A stretch of DNA of 49,994 nucleotides from assembly GCA_018830135.1 (NCBI GenBank), contig JAHJTB010000089.1, forward strand, positions 1 through 49,994, given 5' to 3'. Each line of letters starts with the position of its first letter. The stretch's first letter is position 1. The notes under the pieces were generated by a model. It was not told the DNA's origin. It saw only the letters and a list, made by a program, of their open reading frames with translations, and made no database searches. Position numbers and translations under genes: made by a program. This stretch comes from Pseudomonadota bacterium (GTDB taxonomy: Bacteria; Desulfobacterota; Desulfarculia; Adiutricales; JAGVGV01). Of this stretch, positions 24,553 through 31,839 are shown one piece after another.

Positions 24553-25371
24553 TTGGTGTATCGTAGTTTATACTCGAATCATAGATTACTATCAGACTCT
24601 GTCAAGAAAATGGTAAATCCTGCTACCGAAACAAGTTACGAGTTGGTTATTGAAAATATCTTAGCAAATGCAATATTCATGAAAGACAGACAAATGAAGC
24701 ACAGAGTTATTTTTAAATTAAAAAACTCATTTCCAGCTTATAGGGGATCACCGCTGCTTTTTATTGCAGAATTTTTAGCAAAAATTCTTCAGATTCTTGG
24801 CCCCTTAGGTTTAATACGATTGTATGGAAAAAAGAAGAAAGAACCTGTTCCAATGGCATGGGTTGATATCTGGGTTTTAGGGTTGTTAATCGTTGAGCTT
24901 ATTTCACTTATTCTTCTTGATTTTGATGTATCTTGGCTCCGTTATCTTTGCTTCCTTTTTGGCATATATGGATTAGTAGAAGTATTGGCGGCTACATCAA
25001 GAGATATAATATTGGCACCAATTATTCATAAAGGTAGCAATGGTGGATATATCCAAATACGGTCACGTCGAAGATGGTTAATCCTAACTGTATTTAACCT
25101 AGCACAAATAATAGTCTGTTTCGGTATTTTAATTTATTATTACAAGGATCAATTTACTGGGAATATTTCCTCGTGGGTAACTGCATTGTATATAAGTTTT
25201 GTTTCATTTACTACTCTTGGATATGGAGATTTTTCTCCAAAATGTGATACAACGCGTTGGATAGTCATTGCCGAATTATCCTATTTCCTATTTTTTTTAA
25301 TCATTAAAATTTCCACTGCGGTTTCCGTCATAAGGGTCAAGAAAAAAGGCCTCCATCGACTCACAGATTAA
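24553..25371 (+). CDS. Potassium-channel-like membrane protein (ion_trans_2), AT-rich
   Basis: About 272 residues. Two hydrophobic segments near residues 105-150 are followed by a final pore unit: IVCFGILIYYY, the selectivity filter TTLGYGDFSP, and ELSYFLFFLIIKIS. TxGYGD is the hallmark of potassium-selective pores. The gene is far richer in A and T than every neighbour (many AAA, TTT and ATA codons) and lies between a tRNA and gene fragments, so horizontal origin is likely. The start is uncertain: the track uses TTG, while GTG at 24556 or ATG at 24610 are alternatives and none has a clear ribosome-binding site. The 293 bases between the tRNA and this start hold no other supported feature. 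Confidence 0.8.
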   Translation: MVYRSLYSNHRLLSDSVKKMVNPATETSYELVIENILANAIFMKDRQMKHRVIFKLKNSFPAYRGSPLLFIAEFLAKILQILGPLGLIRLYGKKKKEPVPMAWVDIWVLGLLIVELISLILLDFDVSWLRYLCFLFGIYGLVEVLAATSRDIILAPIIHKGSNGGYIQIRSRRRWLILTVFNLAQIIVCFGILIYYYKDQFTGNISSWVTALYISFVSFTTLGYGDFSPKCDTTRWIVIAELSYFLFFLIIKISTAVSVIRVKKKGLHRLTD

Positions 25372-25375
25372 ATCA

Positions 25376-25560
25376 TCATTGCTCCCCTGAAACTTTTATG
25401 ACGACGGCGGCGTTGACCAGTTTGAGGAAGGCCAGGGCCAGGCCGGCCATGAACAGGGCCGAGAGCAGGCCGATCCGCTCATAGACCACGCCGTGCCGAT
25501 TCTGAAAGAGAAAGATGAGGATGACCTGAAGGGCCATGACCGTCCCGCCGGTCAGAGTCA
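25376..25560 (-). pseudogene. Truncated, internally deleted 3' copy of the spermidine-synthase-like gene (copy 1)
   Basis: The minus strand encodes LTGGTVMALQVILIFLF and onward to MAGLAL, then jumps to AFLKLVNAAVVIKVSGEQ and a stop. Bases 25432-25560 are identical to 28703-28831 in the full gene by my reading (129 nt). The jump removes about 340 bp of the parent and lies at a direct repeat CCAGGGCCAGG present at both parent positions, so it looks like a microhomology deletion. The tail (SGEQ) differs from the neighbour's tail (VNQ), so part may come from another paralogue. There is no start codon of its own at the homologous 5' boundary. Confidence 0.85.
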
Positions 25561-25832
25561 GTACAGAAGCAGTAATGGGACACCCAAATATTGGCCGATA
25601 AACATAATCCCCCAGGATGTGCCTCGGCTTCCTTTTCCTTGAATACAACTAGGTTAGAAGTGTGCGGAGTTTTTGGCTTGTCCATGTCACGGAGAGCCGA
25701 AAACACCTTGAGCAGACTGTCCGCAGGCTTACCTCAGAATCCGCTTGTTTTTTCCTCTCCCATTTATTATTTTAGGATAATGATGAAACGTAAATTAACC
25801 GAAGCCCTTATTTTAGCTTCGAGCAGGTCGTC
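25561..25832. other. Junk-like spacer before the Fic gene
   Basis: The sequence is mixed in base composition, unrelated to the flanking gene fragments and without a supported ORF. The AT-rich end (TTTATTATTTTAGGATAATG, about 25765-25784) probably holds the fic promoter, but no clear -35 is visible. Confidence 0.4.
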
Positions 25833-27020
25833 ATGAATAGAAAGCCGCAGGGGCGTTATGTGACCATATCCACGGTGGGCGAGAAGGCCAAGGCTTTCAT
25901 CCCGGACCCGCTCCCGCCCCATCCGCCCATTGATTGGTCTTCGGGTTTACGGGCCAAGTTCGACCAGGCGCACTTGGCTCTCGGCCGGCTGGACAGCGTT
26001 TCCGCCCTCCTGCCGGACACCTTGCTGTTCATCTATATGTATATCCGGAAGGAAGCGGTTCTTTCATCCATGATCGAGGGCACGCAGTCCTCCATCTCCG
26101 ATCTCCTGCTCTTCGAACTGAACCAGGAACCAGGCGTTCCACTGGAAGACGTCCGGGAGATAAGCAACTACGTGGCCGCCATGAACCACGGCCTTTCCCG
26201 ACTCAATGGAGGATTTCCGCTCTCCCTGCGCCTGCTCAGGGAAATCCATGGGGTCCTGTTGACAAAAGGCCGTGGCAGCGCTCAAGCCCCGGGGGAGTTC
26301 CGCCACAGCCAAAACTGGATCGGCGGCACCCGGCCGGGCAACTCCGCCTTTGTCCCGCCGCCGCCTGATCGGGTCCAGGAATGCATGGGGCAGCTCGAAA
26401 TGTTTTTGCATGACCGGCCGGAACAAACGCCGGTTCTGATTAAAGCCGCTCTGGCCCATGTCCAGTTCGAGACCATCCACCCCTTTCTTGACGGTAACGG
26501 CCGCCTGGGTCGCCTGCTTATTACCCTGCTGTTATGTGAGCAAAAGGTCCTGGCTCAGCCCATGCTCTATCTCAGCCTCTTTTTCAAGACCCACCGCCGG
26601 CACTACTACGATCTGCTCAACATCGTGCGCCAGACGGGCGACTGGGAATCCTGGCTCGACTTTTTCGCCGAAGCGGTCATTGCGACCGCCTCCCAGGCCG
26701 TGGATACCACCCGGCAGATACTTGCCCTGTTTGATGACGACCGAGACAAGATCAGCGGGCTCGGACGCGCGGCCGCATCCGCCCTTCAGGTCCATCGGGC
26801 CTTCCTGCAACATCCCATCGCTACCTCGGGTCGGCTGACCGGCCATACCGGCTTGACCCCGGCCACGGTCAACAAATGTCTGGCCAACCTGGAACGGCTC
26901 GGAATCGTACGCGAACTGACTGAACAGAAACGCAACCGCCTCTTCAGCTATACCCGGTACATCGAGATCATGAACCAGGGCACCGAACTGCCGGGAGACA
27001 TCGTTCAAGACAGGGTATAG
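25833..27020 (+). CDS. Fic-domain protein (probable AMP-transferase), class II
   Basis: Fic proteins transfer AMP or another nucleotide part to target-protein hydroxyls, often as toxins or regulators. The 395 residues carry the intact catalytic motif HPFLDGNGRLGR (about residues 215-226). An N-terminal inhibitory helix SSMIEGTQSS fits the [S/T]xxxE[G/N] rule, so the protein can autoinhibit. The C-terminal part (TGHTGLTPATVNKCLANLERLGIV) looks like a winged-helix DNA- or protein-binding module, as in the common Fic/DUF4172-like architecture. It lies between two gene fragments, facing opposite to them, in the variable island. Its GC-rich codon use is close to the host's, unlike the channel gene. 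Confidence 0.92.
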   Translation: MNRKPQGRYVTISTVGEKAKAFIPDPLPPHPPIDWSSGLRAKFDQAHLALGRLDSVSALLPDTLLFIYMYIRKEAVLSSMIEGTQSSISDLLLFELNQEPGVPLEDVREISNYVAAMNHGLSRLNGGFPLSLRLLREIHGVLLTKGRGSAQAPGEFRHSQNWIGGTRPGNSAFVPPPPDRVQECMGQLEMFLHDRPEQTPVLIKAALAHVQFETIHPFLDGNGRLGRLLITLLLCEQKVLAQPMLYLSLFFKTHRRHYYDLLNIVRQTGDWESWLDFFAEAVIATASQAVDTTRQILALFDDDRDKISGLGRAAASALQVHRAFLQHPIATSGRLTGHTGLTPATVNKCLANLERLGIVRELTEQKRNRLFSYTRYIEIMNQGTELPGDIVQDRV

Positions 27021-27108
27021 GCGGGGGGGCAGGACTTGAAGTCGGCCGATCTTCGGCGAAAAAAAGGCTGCATGTGCTACTGCCAGCGCCCGTTTCCGTC
27101 TTCCTTCA

Positions 27109-27473
27109 TCACTCCCCGGAAATTCGGATAACCGCGGCGGCGTTGAAGAGTTTGAAGAAGGCCAGGGCCAGGGCGGTCAGGCCCAGGACCGGGGCCAGGA
27201 CCACGCCGGTGACCAGGGCGCCGGCGTGGTCGGCGGATTCCAGGGCGCTCAGGGCCCGGGTCACGGTGGGACGGGCGCGGTCCTTGAGATACAGGGCGAA
27301 GAGCAAAGCGAACTCCAGCCCAGCCAACAGTCCGGCCAAACCGGCCAGAAGCAGTTCCAGGGCGGGCAGGACCTTATCGGTCCGGACCCCGGCGGCGACG
27401 TTCTGCCGTCCGATCAGTCCGCCCAGGGCCAGGCCGGCCATAAACAGGGCCGAGAGCAGGCCGATGCGTTCAA
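27109..27473 (-). pseudogene. Second truncated 3' copy of the spermidine-synthase-like gene (copy 2)
   Basis: The minus strand encodes RIGLLSALFMAGLALGGLIGRQ through FKLFNAAAVIRISGE, matching the last third of the gene at 28308-30614. Compared with that gene it is diverged and lacks about 22 residues after LLAGLAG, four in the HAGALV region and two in the VLGL stretch. All three gaps sit at short repeated units and keep the frame. The upstream flank (FSTEMGGRNLLRC) is unrelated. Both fragments share an SGE-type tail that the intact neighbour lacks. Confidence 0.82.
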
Positions 27474-27613
27474 AAATCCGGGGACACATTACTGATTTAT
27501 TAGGATCACGGCACCGGAGTAAATTGCGACCTCCCATTTCAGTCGAGAATCTCCTTTTCCGGCCATCGCCCATGCCTGGAAATTCGCTGACTGTCTCGCT
27601 TCAACCAAGCAGG

Positions 27614-27859
27614 TCATTTCCAGAATTTGTCCGGATCAATTTTGAACCGGCGCAATATGGCCAAAATGACCGGGATGCTGATCTCCGTGCCAGGGCCGTG
27701 ATCCTTGACCGGGTACTGGGGGCCTTTATTGGAATTCGGCTCAATCGGTCTGAGCAGGATGCGTTCGGAGTCCTTGCCCCTCCTGGGCAAACTCACAATT
27801 CCGTGAGGTTTGATTCTCTTAAGAAGTTCTTGCAGTTTCAGAGGCCGTTTATTCGACAC
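27614..27859 (-). CDS. hicA: HicA-like toxin, catalytic His apparently replaced
   Basis: An 81-residue protein resembling HicA mRNA interferases: RPLKLQELLKRIKPHG at the start and DHGPGTEISIPVILAILRRFKIDPDKFW at the end. HicA toxins normally have a GSH segment whose His acts in RNA cleavage. Here the matching loop reads RRGKDSERILLRP, with no His, so the toxin may be inactive or altered. It starts with GTG inside the end of hicB (11-nt overlap) and has no separate ribosome-binding site, implying coupled translation. The family call rests on the C-terminal half. Confidence 0.7.
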   Translation of the reverse strand: MSNKRPLKLQELLKRIKPHGIVSLPRRGKDSERILLRPIEPNSNKGPQYPVKDHGPGTEISIPVILAILRRFKIDPDKFWK

Positions 27860-28199
27860 GACAGATGGATTGAGCGTGGCAGGAGTTGGCTATAATCCAG
27901 GAAGGCACCGCTTCGCCATGAAAATGGGATTCCAGCGGGACCCGGCGTTCCACCTGTTCTCTGCATTGAAAGAACTCTTTCCAGGCGTCTGCGGGAGCGG
28001 GATGGTAAAGGTTCTCGAGGTTGTCGTTGTTGAATGCATAGGCCACCTGGGCGCAAATCAGGTCCAGCATGTCCTTTTCCACGTCTTCGACGGTGGCGGC
28101 GGTGGCGACGATATCCAACTCCAGGCAGTGGGCCAGCCAAGCGTATTCCATCTCTTTAACGAGAATGCTGAAATGCATGGCTTTGTCTGGAGCATCCAT
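27849..28199 (-). CDS. hicB: HicB-like antitoxin (short form)
   Basis: A 116-residue protein with the partial RNase H-like fold of HicB: FSILVKEMEYAWLAHCLELDIVATAATVEDVEKDMLDLI. Antitoxins of this type bind and block HicA. No helix-turn-helix or ribbon-helix-helix domain is recognisable in the C-terminal part (FHGEAVPSWIIANSCHAQSICRVE), so autoregulation may be lost or indirect. GGAGGG precedes the ATG by five bases. It is the first gene of the pair with hicA. Confidence 0.72.
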   Translation of the reverse strand: MDAPDKAMHFSILVKEMEYAWLAHCLELDIVATAATVEDVEKDMLDLICAQVAYAFNNDNLENLYHPAPADAWKEFFQCREQVERRVPLESHFHGEAVPSWIIANSCHAQSICRVE

Positions 28200-28236
28200 G
28201 GTTACCCTCCTCTTCCACGCCCAAGGCGATATTTAA

Positions 28237-28265
28237 TTTATTGACTCACCGTTCCGCTTTGTCAA
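28237..28265 (-). promoter_or_regulatory. Candidate promoter of hicBA
   Basis: On the minus strand TTGACA, a 17-nt spacer and AATAAA end 37 nt before the hicB ATG. The AT-rich patch is unlike the flanking DNA. The -35 is perfect and the -10 is moderate. Confidence 0.5.
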
Positions 28266-28307
28266 GATTTATCGGTAACGCCGTTCCATTGGAATTCCGG
28301 AAACGCA

Positions 28308-30614
28308 TTACTGGTTCACCCGGATCACGGCGGCGGCGTTGAAGAGTTTGAGGAAGGCCAGGGCCAGGGCGGTCAGGCCCAGGCCCAGGACCGGGGCCAG
28401 GACCACGCCGGTGACCAGGGCGCCGACCAGGGCCCCGGCGTGGTCGGCGGCCTCGAGGCCGGCCAGGGCCCGGGTCACGGAGGGCCGGGAGCGGTCCTTG
28501 AGATACAGGGCGAACAGGAGGGCGAACTCCAGGCCGGCCAGGAGTCCGGCCAGTCCGACCAGGGGCAGAATCACGTCCGGGATGAGGTCCCAGGCGTTGA
28601 GGGCGGCCAGTCCGGCCAGCCCGGCCAGGAGCAGTTCCAGGACCGGGAGGACCTTTCGGGTCCGGACCCCGGCGGCCACGCTCTGGCGGCCGATCAGGCC
28701 GCCCAGGGCCAGGCCGGCCATGAACAGGGCCGAGAGCAGGCCGATCCGCTCATAGACCACGCCGTGCCGATTCTGAAAGAGAAAGATGAGGATGACCTGA
28801 AGGGCCATGACCGTCCCGCCGGTCAGAGTCATGGTCCAGGCCGAGATTCGGGCCGGGGCGGGCCGAATCACTATGATGACCAGGGGCAGGCAGAGCAGTC
28901 CCAGGGCCAGGGGGCCCCAGCGGCGAACTTCGAGGGCCTGTCTCAGCAAGGCCCGGGTCCAGGGCCGTCCGGTCATCTTCTCCCACCAGACGAGCCGCAG
29001 ATAGTAGCTCAGAGGTACGGCGTCGGTGTTGAGGACGGTTTCACGGTCCGATTCCAGACGGGCTTTGAGGTATTCGACGGCGGTGGGCTGGAAGAACTGG
29101 TAGAAGGAGCGCGGTTTGAAGTAAGGCGAGGTGAAACCGAGGCGTTCATAGCGGCTGCCCAGTTTGTCCGGATCGCCGCTGACCGGACCGGACTCGGGGC
29201 CGGCGAAAAAGAAGTGCCGGTCTCCTGGCGTGACCACGACCACGGGAAACACGGTTTTCAACGTGCGGTACAGGGAGAGGCCGTAGGAGCGCATCTCCCG
29301 GCCCCAGTAGTTGTCCGCGCCGGCAATGGACGTGACCAGGACGCCTTGGGGCCGGAGCCGACTCGCGGCCTGTTTGAAGAAGTCCTGGGTGTAAAGCCGG
29401 TTGATCCGGGCGTTGTCCGGGTCCGGGGCCATGATCGCGATCAGGTCGAAGGACGGCCCCTCGGCCCGGGCCAGGTAGCGGCGCAGGTCGTCGTGAACGA
29501 TCCGCAGACGGGGGTCGTCCAGGTCCCGGGCCTGATCGGGAGTGAGATGGCGGGCCACGAGGCCGGTTTCGTCCGGGTCGAGGGCCACGTAGACCAGTTC
29601 CCGGACACCGAACTTCAGCATTTCGTGGATGAATGCGCCCGGCCCCGGACCGGCCAGCAGGACCCGGTCGAAACGGCGGGCCTGGGTCAGGAAGAGCAGG
29701 GTCAGGACCTGGTATTCCGAGGGATCGGGCCAGGAGGCGATGAAGCTCTGGTCCCCGAACAGGGACATTTCACCGCCCCGCCGGGCCAGGGCCAGGTGCT
29801 GGTAGGGCGTGTCCCTGGCGGCCAACAGTTCGTAATTCGGGTGGGCCCGGGCGAAACGGACCCGGTCGGCATGGGCGTCCAGTTCGGCGGCCAGCCCGCT
29901 GAAATGCAGGGTCAGCCCGGCGGCCAGGACCAGGGCGGCGGAAACGGCCCTGGCCGTGGCCCGGCCGGGCAGGGCCACGGCCAGGGCCAGCAGGACCAAG
30001 CCGGCCATGAAGGCCAGGGCCTGGATTGATCCGACCCGGCCGGCCATGAAAAAGGTGTACAGGAGCAGACCCAGGCAGGACCCGGCGGACTCGACCCAGA
30101 AGATTGAACCGCCCAGGCCGGAACGTTCCGCTTCCCGGCCCTGGAACCGCTCCCGCCAGTACGATCCGGCCAGGACGAAGAGCCCGCCCACGAACAGGGA
30201 GCCCGGCGCGGTCAGGGCCGCGGTCCAGCCCAGGGCCAGTTCGAAGGGCGCGGCCTCGCCCGGGGCCAGGCCGGTCAGGCCGGGGATGAGATAGGACATC
30301 GCCAGCAGCCCGCCCAGGCAGGCCAGCCAGAGCCACGGGGCCAGCCAGAGACAGAACTTGAGCCGGCGGCCACTGAGGTTCAGGGCGCCCGCGACCTGGG
30401 CCCCCAGGAATACGCCGGCCAGCCATCCGGCCAGGACCAGGGCGATGATTATTTCGCTGCCGTAGAAGGCAACCAGGAGCTGGCGGAGAAAGACCACCTG
30501 GGCCACCAGGGCCAGGGCCCCGAAGGAGCCGACCAGCAGCCCGAAGGCCGCCAGATTGAATATCCCCCCGGCAGGCCGGGGAGGATATTCGACATGTAAG
30601 GAAGAGAGAGCCAT
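28308..30614 (-). CDS. Spermidine-synthase-like membrane protein
   Basis: About 750-768 residues in three parts: roughly seven N-terminal membrane segments, a soluble Rossmann-type aminopropyl/methyltransferase-like domain (about 290-530; LLAGPGPGAFIHEMLKFGV, then YVALDPDE, VHDDLRRYL, FDLIAIMAPDP), and several C-terminal membrane segments. Such membrane-bound homologues occur in many anaerobes and their substrate is unknown. The nominal ATG lies inside palindromic repeat B, so the first 18 or so residues are translated repeat; a non-AUG start near FNLAAFGLL is the alternative. It is last in the Amr-type cluster. The 3' third is the parent-like sequence of the two fragments in the island. Confidence 0.85.
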   Translation of the reverse strand: MALSSLHVEYPPRPAGGIFNLAAFGLLVGSFGALALVAQVVFLRQLLVAFYGSEIIIALVLAGWLAGVFLGAQVAGALNLSGRRLKFCLWLAPWLWLACLGGLLAMSYLIPGLTGLAPGEAAPFELALGWTAALTAPGSLFVGGLFVLAGSYWRERFQGREAERSGLGGSIFWVESAGSCLGLLLYTFFMAGRVGSIQALAFMAGLVLLALAVALPGRATARAVSAALVLAAGLTLHFSGLAAELDAHADRVRFARAHPNYELLAARDTPYQHLALARRGGEMSLFGDQSFIASWPDPSEYQVLTLLFLTQARRFDRVLLAGPGPGAFIHEMLKFGVRELVYVALDPDETGLVARHLTPDQARDLDDPRLRIVHDDLRRYLARAEGPSFDLIAIMAPDPDNARINRLYTQDFFKQAASRLRPQGVLVTSIAGADNYWGREMRSYGLSLYRTLKTVFPVVVVTPGDRHFFFAGPESGPVSGDPDKLGSRYERLGFTSPYFKPRSFYQFFQPTAVEYLKARLESDRETVLNTDAVPLSYYLRLVWWEKMTGRPWTRALLRQALEVRRWGPLALGLLCLPLVIIVIRPAPARISAWTMTLTGGTVMALQVILIFLFQNRHGVVYERIGLLSALFMAGLALGGLIGRQSVAAGVRTRKVLPVLELLLAGLAGLAALNAWDLIPDVILPLVGLAGLLAGLEFALLFALYLKDRSRPSVTRALAGLEAADHAGALVGALVTGVVLAPVLGLGLTALALAFLKLFNAAAVIRVNQ

Positions 30615-30675
30615 ATCAGTTGGCGGGCTACCCCCTCGGCAGGCCTCGGGGGATGCGCCCGCACTGCATGTTCAA
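30556..30675. repeat. Palindromic intergenic repeat, copy B
   Basis: It has the same design as copy A: TTGAA and TTCAA ends, a first hairpin (CCCCGGC AG GCCGGGG), the shared core (ACATGTAAGGAAGA, CCATATCAGTTGGCGGGCTA) and a second hairpin of CCCC/GGGG type. Here the element spans the junction of two genes. The radical SAM stop codon (30672-30674) lies in its right end, and the apparent start codon of the next gene lies in its middle. Confidence 0.75.
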
Positions 30676-31832
30676 GACCAGACTCCCGGAATGGCGGCCC
30701 GGCAGCGGGGGCAGCGGCCCGCGTCCATATGATTTTCCACGGCCCACATGCCGGTGCGCTGAATGAGCAGACGGCCGCACCGGGGGCAGAAGGTGTCGCC
30801 GCCGGGATGGCCGGGCACGTTGCCCAGGTAGACGTAGCGCAGTCCTTCGGCCTTGGCCGCCTCGCAGCAGCGTTCCAGGTCGGCCACCGGGGTCGGCGGG
30901 ACGTTCTGGAGTTTGTACATGGGCCGGAAGCGGGTGAAATGAATGGGCACGTCCGGCCCCAGATGGGTCTTGATCCAGCGGGCCATGGCCGTGACATCCG
31001 CCTCCCGGTCGTTGGCAGCGGGTATGACCAGGTTGACGATTTCGACCCAGACGCCGAGGCCGACCAGGTTTTCCAGGGTCTCGAGGACGGGCTTGAGCCG
31101 GCCGTGGCAGTAGTCGCGGTAGAAATCGTCGGTAAAGGCCTTGAGATCGACCTTGTAGGCCTTGAGGAAGGGAACCAGTTTCCGTTGCGCTTCCAGGGAT
31201 GTGAAGCCGTTGGAGACCACGGTGCACCTCAACCCGGCCTCATGGCCCAGCCGGGCGGTTTCGTGCATGAACTCGTAAAAGACCGTGGGCTCGTTGTAGG
31301 TGAAGGCCAGGTTGGGGATGTCGTTTTTCAGGGCCAGGGCGACCAGGGTTTGGGGCTCGATATAGCGGGCTTCGACCTTTTCGGGCCGGAACTGGGACAA
31401 CTGCCAGTTCTGACAGAATTTGCAGCTCAGGTTGCAGCCGGCCGTGGACAGGGACAGAACCATGCTGCCGGGGACCACGTGGTAGAAGGGCTTTTTTTCG
31501 ATGGGGTCGTTGTTCAGGGCCGTCACCCGGCCGTAAACCAGGGTCATGTATTCGCCCTGGCGGTTCATGCGAACCCCGCAGGCGCCCCGGCCGCCGGGCG
31601 CGACCTCGCACTGGCGGGGGCAGAGGCGGCAGCGGACGATTCCGCCTTCGAGCCGGTCGTAAAACATGGCCGGACGGACGAAGCGTTCGTCTTCAATGGA
31701 AAGCCCGGCCCCCGGCGGGGCGGCGCCGTCCGGAGCCTGGTCCTGGGCCCGGGCCGTGCCCAAAGGGCATACCCCCAGTCCGGCCGCGGCAACGGCCAGG
31801 CAGGTGGAACGCAGAAAAGTCCGTCGGTTCAT
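30672..31832 (-). CDS. amrS: AmmeMemoRadiSam-system radical SAM protein, Tat-exported
   Basis: A radical SAM protein of the AmrS family, with the cluster motif CNLSCKFCQNW near residue 110. An upstream Cys set CRLCPRQCEVAPGGRGACGVR and a C-terminal zinc ribbon (CPRCGRLL and CPRCRAAIPG) are typical. Its reaction is unknown. I start it at MNRRTFLRSTCLAVAAAGLG, 14 codons inside the ORF, because this gives a textbook twin-arginine signal and begins 7 nt after the upstream stop. A Tat signal on a radical SAM protein is unusual, since the enzyme needs low-potential electrons; the polyferredoxin two genes upstream could supply them. Confidence 0.9.
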   Translation of the reverse strand: MNRRTFLRSTCLAVAAAGLGVCPLGTARAQDQAPDGAAPPGAGLSIEDERFVRPAMFYDRLEGGIVRCRLCPRQCEVAPGGRGACGVRMNRQGEYMTLVYGRVTALNNDPIEKKPFYHVVPGSMVLSLSTAGCNLSCKFCQNWQLSQFRPEKVEARYIEPQTLVALALKNDIPNLAFTYNEPTVFYEFMHETARLGHEAGLRCTVVSNGFTSLEAQRKLVPFLKAYKVDLKAFTDDFYRDYCHGRLKPVLETLENLVGLGVWVEIVNLVIPAANDREADVTAMARWIKTHLGPDVPIHFTRFRPMYKLQNVPPTPVADLERCCEAAKAEGLRYVYLGNVPGHPGGDTFCPRCGRLLIQRTGMWAVENHMDAGRCPRCRAAIPGVWS

Positions 31833-31839
31833 GTCGGCC

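Noticed and set aside
25591-25836. 81-aa plus-strand ORF before fic
   Set aside because: It has no recognisable domain and no ribosome-binding site, and it ends just after the fic start.
27074-27895. 273-aa plus-strand ORF
   Set aside because: It is antisense to the gene fragment and to hicA, and is Arg/Ser/Pro-rich like other shadows.
24173-28307. Integrative element with attL/attR at tRNA-Leu
   Set aside because: No second copy of the tRNA 3' end and no integrase gene were found, so only a weaker island claim is made.
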